Assembly: GCA_965153455.1 (NCBI GenBank)
Contig: OZ234495.1
Coordinates: 12,520,875 to 12,584,874, forward strand
Direction: 5' to 3'
DNA from: Sphagnum compactum
Taxonomy: Eukaryota > Bryophyta > Sphagnopsida > Sphagnales
DNA length: 64,000 bases
How positions within the stretch are numbered: the stretch's first letter is position 1; each line of letters starts with the position of its first letter. The notes under the pieces are model-generated. The model did no database searches and was not told the DNA's origin. It was given only the letters and a program-made list of their open reading frames with translations. Positions 1-15,282 of the stretch are shown piece after piece. The position numbers and the translations under genes are program-made.

Positions 1-737
1 AAGCCATTGCTAGAAATTATAGTGTGGGTCATTATTGTAAATTGGTCATTGAAAATAAAATACAAGTACTTAGCCATCAAACTTGGGGAAATATTGGGCA
101 AGTGTGTTATCACTTATCACCCCTGCAGGAGGGTCCACCTATTGAAGGAGGTAATAGCCCATGAAGTGGCCAACTTCCAATCATTGTTCATGGAAAACTT
201 TGTGTCATTTTATACATTATTGATTTTAGAAAGTGTCATGAAATTTTTAATTTTGAAATCTGAAGTGATCCATAGACATTGACAAGCATCAAGCCAATAG
301 GTGGCTCAAATGGTGTGGACTCATAAGTGATTAAGAGCAAGTTATTAAGAGCTCAATGCACCAGAAGTACATGCTAGATTTTCATATTCGAAATCCAATC
401 AGCCATGGCCCATGACCCATGACCATCCTCATTTCAGAAATACACATGAAAAATTTCTTGAGGAGAAGAAGGTAGAACAAAGGCTCGATGTGCAGTGTTG
501 TTTGCATGAATTGCCGACTAGTAGTGGCTCAGTCATCCTACAGAACGTATGCCATGGTTTGGTACTAGATATAGCTCTTGGGTGAATGGAAACTCGGCAT
601 TTGAAGAGGTTCTAGACTGCGTAGCAAACATGATTGGGAGCTTTCAGAACATTAGAAACACATAAACATTACTTTGCTACCAACTCAAATAGCTACTAGT
701 TTCAAATATTTTCTGGTGCTTTACATCGTGACACTCA
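1..737. other. AT-rich intergenic sequence
   Basis: No reading frame here resembles a known protein, and no RNA gene or repeat structure is visible before the inverted repeats that start at 738. The frames present are short and interrupted. Confidence 0.5.
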
Positions 738-816
738 AGGAGTGGGGTGTTCTAGACATAAGCACCCCCTCAGCACCATCTTGGGCAGGTAATTATTTTG
801 GGAACACCCCACTCCT
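738..816. repeat. Short inverted repeat, 15-bp perfect arms
   Basis: The arm AGGAGTGGGGTGTTC (738-752) is matched by its exact reverse complement at 802-816, with a 49-bp spacer. It lies just upstream of a much longer foldback at 889-1097. The adjoining stretch 826-890 shares words (GGGCCACTTTAGA, GGTCCAGGG) with sequences near 31590 and, inverted, near 32500. Together this suggests a small dispersed non-autonomous element family. Confidence 0.7.
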
Positions 817-888
817 CAGGTGGTACTCTACTCTTAGGGCCACTTTAGATGACGGTCCAGGGTCCGATGAAGTAGAGCAATCCTATTG

Positions 889-1097
889 GCAGTGAAGGAG
901 GATAGCTTACTTAGGTCTTTGCAGTGATAATAGAAGAAGCATCTGACCAATACATCATGGCTTGGCTTATCTCATTCATTATAATCCTTGAAATAAGGAT
1001 TTGTCAGGGATGAGATAAGCCAAGCCATGATGTATTGGTAGATGCTTCCACCATTATCACTACAAAGACCTGAGTAAGCTGTCCTCGTTCACTGTCC
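889..1097. repeat. Long foldback (hairpin-forming inverted repeat), ~88-bp arms
   Basis: The left arm (about 889-976) and right arm (about 1010-1097) are reverse complements at roughly 90% identity. The 30 bp closest to the loop match exactly. The 33-bp loop holds a smaller hairpin (AATCCTT/AAGGATT). A transcript would form one long, nearly perfect stem. This fits a MITE-like element or an evolutionarily young small-RNA hairpin locus; the sequence alone does not separate these. No clear target-site duplication is seen. Confidence 0.8.
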
Positions 1098-1130
1098 ACT
1101 TACAATCCACTCTTGTGGGATGGCTTGTGG

Positions 1131-1390
1131 GACCCAATAAAAATTTCAAAAATTGAAATCAAAGTGATTTTGGAGGGTTTCAATTAGGAATCACCAGAAG
1201 CAAGAGAAAAAAGACCAGTAAAAAATTGCCAGATTTCTATATTTGGTTTTTTGCTTGTAGCCATAAATATAAAAGGTTGATCAACAATTTTGTACTTCAT
1301 ATTTGGTTTATAGCCAGATTTGGGTAAATCTTCCTAAGGATGATCACCATCTTTTCTGCATCTCCCTATGGATGATTGCAATTTACACAA
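1131..1390 (+). repeat. Dispersed repeat family, copy A
   Basis: This roughly 260-bp stretch aligns by eye with 8385-8560 and 63570-63800. Shared blocks, in order: a CCAGATTTCTA-type block, a ..TTTGGTTTT.. block, a GTAGCCA/GTAGGTA block, then CCAGATTTGGGTAAATCT and GGATGATCACCA. Divergence is substantial, so this is an old family. No coding capacity is seen, and I cannot assign it to a named element. Confidence 0.65.
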
Positions 1391-4300
1391 CATTAAAAAA
1401 TTTGTCAACATAAAACTGATGTTAGCACTACTACAACAACCCATGCATGTCTTCTTCCTTCAAGATTGGCTTCTGGGGATTATTATAAGCATGGTGGGAA
1501 GGCTCCAAAATGATGGGGTTGTTTCAACAATGCTGAAACAATGGTGGGAAAAGTGAGGGGACAGTCCCCACACAGCTGGGAGAGCCACAATAAAAGTTAT
1601 TCCAAGCTTCACCATGCAAGCGTCCATTTGCATTTGGTCACCAGCTTGAGTTTTATTGAAAAGTTGTTTTTTGCAACATGGTTACAAAAGCAAAACAAAA
1701 AAGAGTCATCTGTTGAGACTCTCCATGTTTGCCTTCCTCAATTTTCCACTACATTCGGGAAAGTTTTTAAAAATATAATACAGAGACTAGTGCATTTTCT
1801 CTTTTCTTGCTTTTCCACCAAGAACAACTTTCTATTTACTCTCCTCTTTATCCCTTTTTCTCTTATTGTCATCTTTCTTTTGTTTGGAATGGTTATGATA
1901 CATTTTCAACTAGGAATCTCATTTGACCACCATGTTAGTTATTAGTAACATGCCAAAGCCTAACTGAGGACGAAAAAATAAGTTTATGTCTGCTGGTGGA
2001 GATGCCTACCAATCGCATTTAAAATGCAAACTCTTATGATAATTTCTAGCATGTTTGCTATTTCTATGTTTACAACTAGTGGGAAGATGGAAATGAGCCA
2101 AGGGTTTTCTATATGCAGGCAATTCAAAAGTATGGCTGCTTTTCTTTTCCCCTTTTTGCCCAATTGAAAGATTAAGATGTGTCTGGTTTAGCCCAGAAGC
2201 ATGTTGGTGATGCCAAGACACATTTGGGCTCGAGATCATTTACATTTGGGGCTTGTGATTATGCAGATTTTGGACATGTTATGGACACATACTTTAGCAA
2301 GTTGAGTACCTAATTAGTGGCTCTTCTGTGGTTGGCAATTTGAAGCAGGAATTTAATCCCGATTCAAAGTGCCACTAAAGAGACCTATTCCACCCATTGT
2401 CACATCTGGTTCAACATTTGCTTGCCGTTGGTAATTGAGCTAGGTCTTTTGTTTTTTGTTTTTTATCCCTTGTTTATTGCATTCTCTTGCAATAAAATAA
2501 AATGTAGAGCTATTACAGACTCTACATACACATGCATATGTATGTTCAGGTGAATTGGGTTTTTTGGGAACACAATAACAAACCCAATTGACAAACTGTT
2601 GCTAGAATCCCCAAGTCAAGCCTAGTGGTATAGAAGGGTCTAATATTGAGACCCTTTTTATTTGGTATTATGTTAAGTAAGAGTGCCGCAATGTACATCC
2701 CTTGCAGGTACCACCCATGGGTACCACTTGCAAAAAGAAATCTTTAACATACATCCTTCACCTTCTTTCTTCTTTCTTTTTCAAAACCTTTTCTTGAGTA
2801 ATAAATCTTCTTCAGCTTGTGTTCCTATCAGAGAATGAGAACAATTACCTGGTGAAACAAATTAGTTTATATCAACTTTGCACTGACATCAGTCAAACGC
2901 TGCAATAGAATACTGCGGCACTCATACCCACAAAGTTTGTAAGGGGTTTTAGTGTTGTGCCAAGTGCGGAGGGCTGCCCCCTCTTAAACTCAGTTTAATC
3001 ACACTTTCAAATCGCATCATCCATCCACCATGAGGTGAGATGAAGAAGAAGTTCTATTACATCAGTGATAGTATTCGGATCATGTCATGTGGAGCCCAGA
3101 TTTGATAACAGCTGTGGAGAAGTTTAAAGGTGGATGTGCACCCTCGTCTTTGATCTTAGTTGCTCCAATGTTTGGAGTTTAGACGTGTCTAAGACACCCC
3201 CATTGGAGGACCTTTTGGGTTGCAAAAGGGGCAAAAAGGAACCAAACTAAATCTCTTCTTTATCTCCCCCTCTTTTGGTTGCCGAGACTAGGGATCCACT
3301 CACAACTAGTTGCTTCTCAAACTTGTGCAGTCTTACATACATGTGAGCATTTGGTTGGTTCTTGTGGCAGTTTGGCATTGAAATATGGCTTGGAAATTGC
3401 CTTCCAAACATCTCTTGAAAAGCAGCCTTTACTGGTATTTTCTTCACATGACATTTGTCAAAAATAATGGTTTACTTGCAATCTACTCAACACTTTATTT
3501 CATACCGATAGAATTAGAAATATCCACAACAGGGTTATAAACAAGGGATTTTATTTTATTTTTAATTTTGTGAGGTAGGTGGACTAGCCGTCCTGCCTTG
3601 GGCGAATCAGCACCCACATGGGTACTACCATGGTAGAAACTAAAAACCCCAAATCTTATTTAAATTGCTTCTAAATGTTATAAATATCCCAAGCTAAGAT
3701 TAAATCAGGATCTCCGAGTCCAAAAAAACCAATGGAGAGTAAGAAGAAAATTCACCCAAAAAAAACCAAAGGAGAATGAGAAATTAATAAAAAAAAAATC
3801 AATTTCACTAACATTATAACCAGCAGCAATTTCTCTAAGGTACCCCTCCAAACACACTAGGAATTTTTTTTCTGGAGCACATCATATAACATGTCAAAAT
3901 GGTGAAAAGCCACAATTTTTGTTTATCATATTTAGTTTGTAATGAAGATTTGGACATTTGTACTTGTTTGGAGAAAGAATTCGGCACCTGCTAAGTTACA
4001 TTGCCACCATGATCGCAGCAGCTGTAAACTATAACAATAAAATATGTTGCACCGTCCGAGATATCATGGTAAATTCAGCCATCCACAATTGTGGGAACAA
4101 CCTAATGTCTTTCGTGTGCTTGAAGGAAAAACTAGGGCAAACCATACAACTATGGTCGGAAAGTTGGACACACTGGCTAATTGGGTTGCACTGTTCCATT
4201 GTTCAGATCTTATGAAACCGACATGGGTGAAGAACTACACACCACTCATGGGACTCTTTAATATTTAACCAGAGTTTGTGCCAATTCTTTGATTCTTTTC

Positions 4301-5413
4301 ACATCTCAAAAACTCTCAAAGTTAAGCTTTTAATGTGTAGAGAACAGTTTTTTTTTTACTTACTTGGGGGGGGGGGTGGGGATGTTGCTCAAATAGCCAT
4401 CATCCATAAGAATATTTAGCCAAATTTGGTGATATTAAGAAATATAAATCTTAAGTACCCTTTCATTTTGTATGCAATTTTGACAAAATTGATCATTTTT
4501 ATTTATATTTTTTGGGAATTTTCCCCATGAAACAGGGAATTTGTGACAGCTATTGCTGTTCCATTTATTTTTATATTTAAAATATCTGAAAAATTCGCCT
4601 AAAAAATCAATGGAGGATAAGAAAAAAACAACAAATATAGGCAGCTATGTTTAGGTAAGTTTACCTATTATGATGGAAGTAAATAAAATATTTCATGTAA
4701 ATTCCTTTGTATAGTTCTATGAAATCATAAAAATTGCCAGAAAAATACTGAATTGTGAATTTTGATTCCTTTTTCCCATGCCAAACATAAAGGAGAAGAC
4801 AACACCACACTCAAATATTTTCCTTCTTCTTAACCACTCACAAGTCCAACTTTTTTAATTTTTTGCAAATGAGCCAATTTGATTGGCCCATCACAAAAAA
4901 AAAAAAAAAAAAAAGTTGAAACTATGGAAGCTCCCCAAAATAGAAATATTCTTTGGAAAGATGGAGTTCCTACCCCTTTGCTCCACCTACATAGGTGAGA
5001 AGGGGAGGACTTTGAGCAAAACATATGGGATTAAAAGTGAGGTGCTGTTGGGAACACCACTGGAGAACATAATGGGAACATGAAGGGAACTTTTTGGGAA
5101 CAAAGGAAAAATGCAAAAAAAAATCCTCCCTCAGCCCACCCCAAAACTTAAAAGAAAAAAAATCAAGGCACTTTGTGTGCATGCTAAGCCTTCCCATTGG
5201 ATGCATGAAATTTCTATTTTCAAAACTGTTCGTCACCATTGTTGGCCTGGACTAATAGCCCCCATTATAAACTGGGAGTACTTAATTTATTGTAGGCATA
5301 AGATCATATGCTGGTTCCACTTTTGGTTTTTACCAGTTCCATTGTGATGTCAATCAACAGGGGCCAGGGGAAGGCTGAAATATGCCCTGGTAGAAGCCAT
5401 TATCACCCGGATT
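1391..5413. other. Intergenic, AT-rich with homopolymer tracts
   Basis: Many short frames exist (up to 134 codons at 1541-1945), but none shows recognisable motifs or splice-consistent extension. Notable simple sequence includes a G11 run at 4366-4376 followed by TGGGG, and an A20-type run near 4895-4914. I see no gene. Confidence 0.5.
4385..4440 (-). repeat. Dispersed repeat family, partial inverted copy D
   Basis: The stretch with CATCATCCATAAGAATATTT and AGCCAAATTTGG matches the reverse complement of the distal half of copy B (8385-8560). It is therefore a truncated copy in opposite orientation. Confidence 0.5.
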
Positions 5414-5485
5414 GAACAGCATCTCACCCTCCCTTAAGCTCATCGGATGGAACAGCATCTCACCCTCCCTTAAGCTCAACGGTGT
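5414..5485 (+). repeat. Two-copy direct repeat, 36-bp period
   Basis: The block GAACAGCATCTCACCCTCCC and its continuation TTAAGCTCA(T/A)CGG occurs at 5414 and again at 5450. Only one or two substitutions separate the copies, so this is a recent local duplication. Confidence 0.85.
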
Positions 5486-5692
5486 TTTCCAGTTTGAGCT
5501 AGTATATTCTTAACTCTTGATGCTAGTAGCTGGAGCTGATGAGACTGCAAGGCTCCCTCTTACTCTCTCTCCTTCCCTACTTGGCTAAGCAAACACAATT
5601 CCACTTTTTCCTCCATCAAAAAGAGTGCATGAAAGATCTCTGAATAATGAGCAAAAGAACAACTCCCCACCAAGGCCGCCGACCCATGGGGT

Positions 5693-5979
5693 CCATAGTC
5701 CATACCGTAACCATCCATTCAGAACCTTCCTTGCTCCCTTACTTACTTGCGACATGGTGTGTTTGCAAGTTGGCAGCCAATAGTATATGACAAACCCATC
5801 TGATATGATAGCATTTTTTGTGCCCACCCATGGGGTCCATAGTCCATACCATAACCATCCATTCAGAACCTTCCTTGCTCCCTTACTTCCTTGGTCCTTG
5901 CGACATGGTGGTGTGTTTGTAAGCTGGCAGCCAATAGTATATGACAAACCCATCTGATATGATAGCATTTTTTGTGCCC
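5693..5979 (+). repeat. Tandem duplication, two copies of 135-152 bp
   Basis: A unit beginning CCCATGGGGTCCATAGTCC occurs at 5693 and at 5828. It runs through a GACATGGTG, a GGCAGCCAATAGTATATGAC and a GATAGCATTTTTTGTGCCC block in both copies. The second copy carries two small insertions. Identity is high, so the duplication is recent. The long minus-strand frames across it result from the duplication and are not a recognisable gene. Confidence 0.9.
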
Positions 5980-6638
5980 GACAACACATATTACTTGGCC
6001 AATTTCCTTTGGAATGGAAGCAAGGCTTGTGAAGACCACACTCTTGGGGGTGGGGGCCATGGCCACCCCCCTCTGCCTCTGAAAATGGGGTTGCGGGGTA
6101 CCCGTGGTGTTACCTAACCCAACACAAAAAGCACAGCTTACAATAGGTGCTCATAGGTACGATTGTAGTATTATTATGTACATCAAGCATCAAAGGTGCC
6201 CCCACCTTTGCTAGCTTGAGAGCTTTTTTTGGGGTTAAATTGTTGTACTTGAGGACTCAGCTTGGAAGCCAGATTTTGGTGTGTGGAAATAAGGGGGTTT
6301 TTAGTTTTCTGCTGGAATACTAGTTTAAAACATGAAGAGTTGTGGATTTTTGGTAGTGGGTGTGGAAGGGGGAGGGTAGGGAATAAATAGTGTTTTACCC
6401 AACAATTTGTGCTGTTATTTATGACCAAAATAAAATTATTTTTTAAAGTTTAAATTCGACTGGTTTTTCGAATTATCACAATTTTGGTTTAAAAAAAAAG
6501 AAAACCCTCTGGTGGGGAGGGATGTTTCCAGCACACAAAAAAAAAACCATTTTGGAGGTCCTTATTTCAGAAATTGGAAATTTGGTTCTGAGCTGTGCTG
6601 ACGGTGATATGTAGTAAGGGCTTTGCACTGGGCTCCTT

Positions 6639-6660
6639 GGGGGGGGGGGGGGGGGGGGGG
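6639..6660 (+). repeat. Homopolymer G22 tract
   Basis: Twenty-two consecutive G bases are followed by TGAGCGGCGG. Such a run can form G-quadruplex or slipped structures and is prone to sequencing and replication error. The exact length should not be trusted. Confidence 0.8.
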
Positions 6661-6936
6661 TGAGCGGCGGTGGGGTTGGTAGTACGGTCGCTTATATTGC
6701 AGTTCACTCATTGGGGAATATTGAAGAAATAAGTGAAAAAAATAATAGCATGTCATTTTGTATGCAATATGTCGGTTTTCACTATTCTTGCTTCTACTGT
6801 TGCCAATTTTATTTTTGTCCTGGAGAGGCCCAGACACACCACACCAGCGCATCACCTTATGATGACCCACAAGCTCCAGAGTTCGTCGTATTTGGATTAT
6901 GAAAGGACTAGCCTACTATGAAGGCGGGGGGACTGT

Positions 6937-6961
6937 GGGGGGGGGGGGGGGGGGTGGGGGG
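6937..6961 (+). repeat. G-rich tract (G18-T-G6)
   Basis: A second long G run on the same strand, about 300 bp from the G22 tract. Between them lies an unremarkable AT-rich segment without a gene. Confidence 0.8.
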
Positions 6962-7620
6962 ACTTAGTGTTACCAATGATAAAACAATATTGCCCTCCTA
7001 GTTGAAGAATACAATTTGGAAATACAATTGAATTTGGAATACAATTGTTTGACTCTTAGAAACATGGTGGTTTTTTTTTTTTCCCCCCTTTCAATTGTGC
7101 GAGGTAGGTGGACTGGCAAGCATCCACAAGAGGAATGGGTTGTCTAAATATTGTGACTTCAGTTTAATGTATTGTTCAAAATTTGGTGACTTCAGACTTT
7201 TTTTCCTCAAAATATGGCAACTTTGCCATTTTTTTTAATAAAAAAACCTCCTTTATACCCTTCACACTCAATTTGCTTTCTTGTTCTCTTTTTTTTTTTT
7301 CCCGCCTTGTGTGAAATTTTTTTGGAAAGAGAAAAAAAAAAAAAAAAAAAACCACATTGCTTATACACCTAGTACCTAATCTGGTTCAGCAGCAAGGTGC
7401 CTAATAATTAATTATATTTTATCAGTCATGACCAGCAGTGAAAATAATAATAATTTACAATTTGACATTATACTAAATAATGAAGTTATGATGCTTGAGA
7501 GCTTCATTCAGTTTCTTTGCATGGCAGGCATGCATTTTTCAGAATTTTCAAAATTTTCAAAAAGTAATTAACCAACCAAGCCTACTAGAGTAAACACTCA
7601 TAAAAATAATAGGTAGATAT

Positions 7621-7885
7621 CTTCATTTGTGATGGTTTTTTTCTTTATTTTTTTAAATATAATTTTCACATAATGGGCAACATTCATTTGTGATGGTCTT
7701 TCTCTTAATTTTATTTTCCCCCCATAATGGGCAACATACCTAGGTCTTTCATTTGTAATAGTATTTCTCTTAATTTAAAATTTTCCCCCATTAATGGGCA
7801 ACATTCGTAGGTCTTCATTTGTGATGATTTTTCTCTTAATTATTTTCTTTCCCCCAATAATGGGCAACATACCTAGGCCTTCAAT
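7621..7885 (+). repeat. Tandem repeat, about four ~68-bp units
   Basis: Each unit contains TTCATTTGTGATGGT (or a variant), TTTCTCTTAATTTT, a C-rich run, and AATGGGCAACAT followed by ACCTAGGTCTT. Units start near 7621, 7681, 7749 and 7817. The first is the most diverged. No coding capacity is seen. Confidence 0.8.
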
Positions 7886-8384
7886 TTTCTTTGGGGAAAA
7901 TCATCTTTTTGCCTAAAGTCTGATGATGACTTTGGGTCTCCTCTCAAAAACTGGCAGGGAAAACTGCCAACGATTTCCAGCCAAACTGATGATGACTCCA
8001 TGTGCAGGGCAGGCTCCAAAAAAACTTTCCTGCAGCCCTAATGTTTGTTCGACTCTATCTACTATTTACCATCCTGCCGTTCCACACAGCGTAACTTGAC
8101 GAGTAAAAGTTCGGTAACTTACCTTAGTAGTTACTCCCTCAACACGCGTCCAACTTTCGAGATGCCATGTGGCATAATCATTGGTCAAAGATTTGTACCA
8201 AACCTGCTACAATAACCCCCCCCTCCACCCGGCCCCCCTTCGAGTTCCCAAGTTCCCATAACGTAATGCAAGGGTTCCAATTGTCTTGTCCACATACATC
8301 CATCCATCCATGGTGGTACATTTGTAGAAGCCCGTTTTTTGGCTGGCTATATATATATATATCGCCAAAATGCTATAATCAAGT

Positions 8385-8560
8385 GGTTTCTGAGATTTCC
8401 AATAGCCATAATTAGACCAATTTTAAGAAAAATCACCAGATTTCTACACTTGGTTTTCAAAGTAGGTAGCAAAAAACTTATAGAGGGAAGTTTCATATTT
8501 AACTCGTAGCCAAATTTGGTTAAATCTTTTTATGGATGATCGCCACTTTAGCTACATCAC
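8385..8560 (+). repeat. Dispersed repeat family, copy B
   Basis: It shares with copies A (1131-1390) and C (63570-63800) the ordered blocks CCAGATTTCTACA, TTGGTTTTCA, GTAGGTA, CCAAATTTGGTTAAATCT and GGATGATCGCCACTTTAGCT. It lies immediately upstream of the CIPK promoter region. Confidence 0.65.
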
Positions 8561-8768
8561 AAAATTAACAAAAGAAAAACACTGGTTCAACTTCGTTGCT
8601 GCCGGTTCACTTTGGCCCGGCAATTTTCAGCGGTTCCAAAGAGTTCCCAAAGAGTTCCCGGTATCGGCAGTAGTATTTATCGGTAGGAGGCAACCGCAGT
8701 TGGGGAACGGGGGTTGCCCGAGGATTCAAGGCCGGGTCGGCGTCTGACCAGCAGGCACTGGGCAGCCT

Positions 8769-8774
8769 TATAAA
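8769..8774 (+). promoter_or_regulatory. Probable TATA box of the CIPK gene
   Basis: TATAAA sits in CCTTATAAAGGGAA within a locally CpG-rich stretch. It lies about 1 kb upstream of the CIPK start codon and is followed by GA/CT-rich leader-like sequence. No other TATA-like element is as well placed. Transcription start would be near 8800. Confidence 0.5.
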
Positions 8775-8799
8775 GGGAACCACAAGGGAGTGCCGCCGT

Positions 8800-9799
8800 A
8801 TTCGCGGCATTTCTTCGCAGTGTAGGTTGATGTACTCCTTCTTTCGACATCTGCGTTCAGCTGGTTCGATTTCGCTCTTCACTTTCAAAGATTAGATTTT
8901 TGTTGTTGCACAAATAGAGCTTGGTAGGTGCGAGATTCAATCGCTTTGCGAATTTGGTGAAGGAGTTGCTTCATATTTGAAAGATTTGAATTGGACGACG
9001 TAAGTACTGGTGACGGAGTGTGTTCTCTAGTGTTTTTTAGAGGCAAGTTTTTTGGATCTGTGCATTCTTGGGTCTCGAGGCTCTCTCTCTTCCACTAATC
9101 GTGTGTCGCAGAGTGTGTACTCTGATGAGAAAATGAAGAAGATTGTGGGTCTAATCAGGACTGTTCTTCTGCTTCTTATTGTGATTGATGTCGTTCAGTG
9201 TTGTAATTTTAGAGGCTTGACTCACAGCTTGTAGGCTAGCGAGTAGGAGAGGGTGACTTGCGCTTTGGAGTTAGGAAGGTAGAGCCCTTGGACTGTTACA
9301 GGAGAGGGGGTGGTGGCAATGAGCTTCGTGAGAGAGCGCTCTGGACGATGCTGCTGCCTGTTTTGAACAGCATGAGTGGAATCGTTGAAGCAGCAGGTGG
9401 GTTTGAGCACTCTCATCATCAATTTGTCTCCACAGCTCCCTCGTCTTATCCCGCTTCTACTTGCCGTAGAAAACCTCGATCGAAGGCCCTTTCACCTCCC
9501 TCATGTTTCTCGTCTCGTCATGTTTCCCTGTTTGCGGTCGGTTTGGTCGGTTGCTAGGATGTGGTGTTTCAGTAGAATTTCTGTTGACAAGTGTTTCGAA
9601 ATGCTGCTGCAGCAGGGCTGGCATATGGAAGCGGTGAAAAAGAGAGAGCTCACCAAGAGAGCGCAATCCTGAGGAAGGTGAAAGTGAGGTAGAGAAAGCA
9701 AGCGAAAGGAAGCTGAAGCTAAAAAAGGAGAGAGACACAGAGGGATAGAGACGTACACAAACAGAGACAGAGACAGAGAGAGGCTGTATAACAACATAC
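8800..9799 (+). other. CIPK 5' leader, probably with a leader intron
   Basis: The stretch between the TATA box and the CIPK start codon is CpG-richer than the spacer and contains several short upstream frames. A strong donor (GTAAGT at 9000-9005) suggests that part of the leader is an intron. The acceptor cannot be fixed; candidates are CAG sites between about 9370 and 9615. The last 150 bp are purine-rich (GAGACA repeats near 9751-9780). Confidence 0.5.
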
Positions 9800-13549
<3,750 letters not shown>

Positions 13550-15282
13550 AGCAAGTTCAATTTTTCATGCACAGCTTTTGCAGCTCTTGCTGATGTTGCT
13601 AATTGCAAACAATGCCCCTCGGACATGTTAGTCAACACCTGTCTAGTGGCCTTGCATTTGAAAAAAGCTAGATCCTTGTTTAACAGATACTTGGAGATGC
13701 TACAATCTGTCTCGTTTATTTTAGGTTTGATTCTTGACTTCTGATTTGTACAGGAAAAAACTAGTGAAACAAAAACCCTGGGACCAAAATTTTGCAGAAT
13801 TGGACTCTAAAATGACAAAGACGACAACCAAAATTTTGCAGACGGTTTGACTGTAAAATAGTTGTGCAGTTGCAGGTCAAAACTTTGTACGAAGTTGCCA
13901 AATATTGGTCTGTATTTTTCATTTGGATTGGAAAAACAAATGGTTGATGAAGCTTTCAAAATATCCTGTGTCCTTGCCTCAGTAAACTACACACTGGTGT
14001 TATACTGCAAAGTCTGCAACATTACAAATAGTTCTTCTCTGTCAAACCACTGACTGGTAAAAAATACAGAATTGGAATTTTTGTGGGTGATACAGTTCGA
14101 TGAGTACAAAAACTATCCTTTTCAATAACCAGACAGACAGTGACGTACATGGTGTAAAAAATATGTGCTCATCTGCACCTCTGCATCCACAACCACAGAC
14201 CTATTTTCTATTTTCAAATCTGTCCCAAAAGCCATGCCTGGGAATTGCAGAATTTCTCATCTCCAGAGCTGTAAAATTGGGTGAACCAGACTTCTGGTTA
14301 GCTGTATGTGATGGAGATGTTTGATTTCCTTCACACATCTAGCACATCTGTCCCACATGGAGAATCAAATTTATGATCTGCTGTGGTGGCCAGTGCTGGT
14401 AGCCATTGTTGCTTCCACTGATGGAAATGGCCTTCAATGGATGATGAGTCAAGAAGCATCTTGTCACTGGTTATGCTTGAAATCAGGATATCTCCACTTT
14501 GGCAGGTCAATTACTCACCTCATTATAACCTGACAAACTACTAGGACATTCACAATGATCCATCCTTTCCATCAGTGTGCACTTTTGCAACAAAAAGCCT
14601 TACATTGCTGTGCAATTCATTACCATCACACTTGTAGAAGAAAAGCTCCTGAATTCCTCCTCTCTATCCTGACACCTTATCTAAATCTGAAAACTGCAGT
14701 TTTTGAGGAAACAAGAACCAAATAATAGAGACAAGAAGTGGAGAAGAGAGTGCAGATTGCGTATTTGCTAAGTTTGTGAGAGTGCAAAAGAGGGAAAGAG
14801 AGAAAGAGAGCTTGACCATGTAGATAAAAAGTCTACATTGATGATGCACATGGGTTTCGAGGAGGACACCATTGCACAACTGTGCACCCACCTTCAACTC
14901 TGGATGTAACAATTATCCAGAGAACAGTCTGAAGTATATAGGTTCAAGACCAATTACAGAAACTCTAGCTAAGTCATGTAAAGGAGCTCACCAACACCGT
15001 GAAAATCATATCCTGTGGTATATGTATGATGCAGCCCTTCATCATCAGTCTAAGATTTCAGAAACATTGTTTGGAAAACACAAATACAACATTGGTGGAA
15101 GAAGGCTAACATCCCCTACACCCACCACCCACAGTTGAGGCTCCCACAAAGCAATCCGCAAGCATAAGCCTTGCATGATAGAAACATCTGGTCATCATCA
15201 CCTCACAATCTGAGGTTTACCCACAAACCTGAAAATCAGCCAGCTGGATGTACAACACATGCAGAGACTGTTAGGGAAAAAT
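13550..15282. other. Convergent 3' flanks of the CIPK and DUF4057 genes
   Basis: The interval lies between two stop codons facing each other and is expected to hold both 3' UTRs and polyadenylation sites. The frames within it (up to 88 codons) have no recognisable motifs and are interrupted on all frames. I see no additional gene. Confidence 0.5.

Noticed and set aside
5585-5989. 134-codon minus-strand frame
   Set aside because: It spans the tandem duplication and repeats itself; it has no recognisable domain and depends on repeat sequence.
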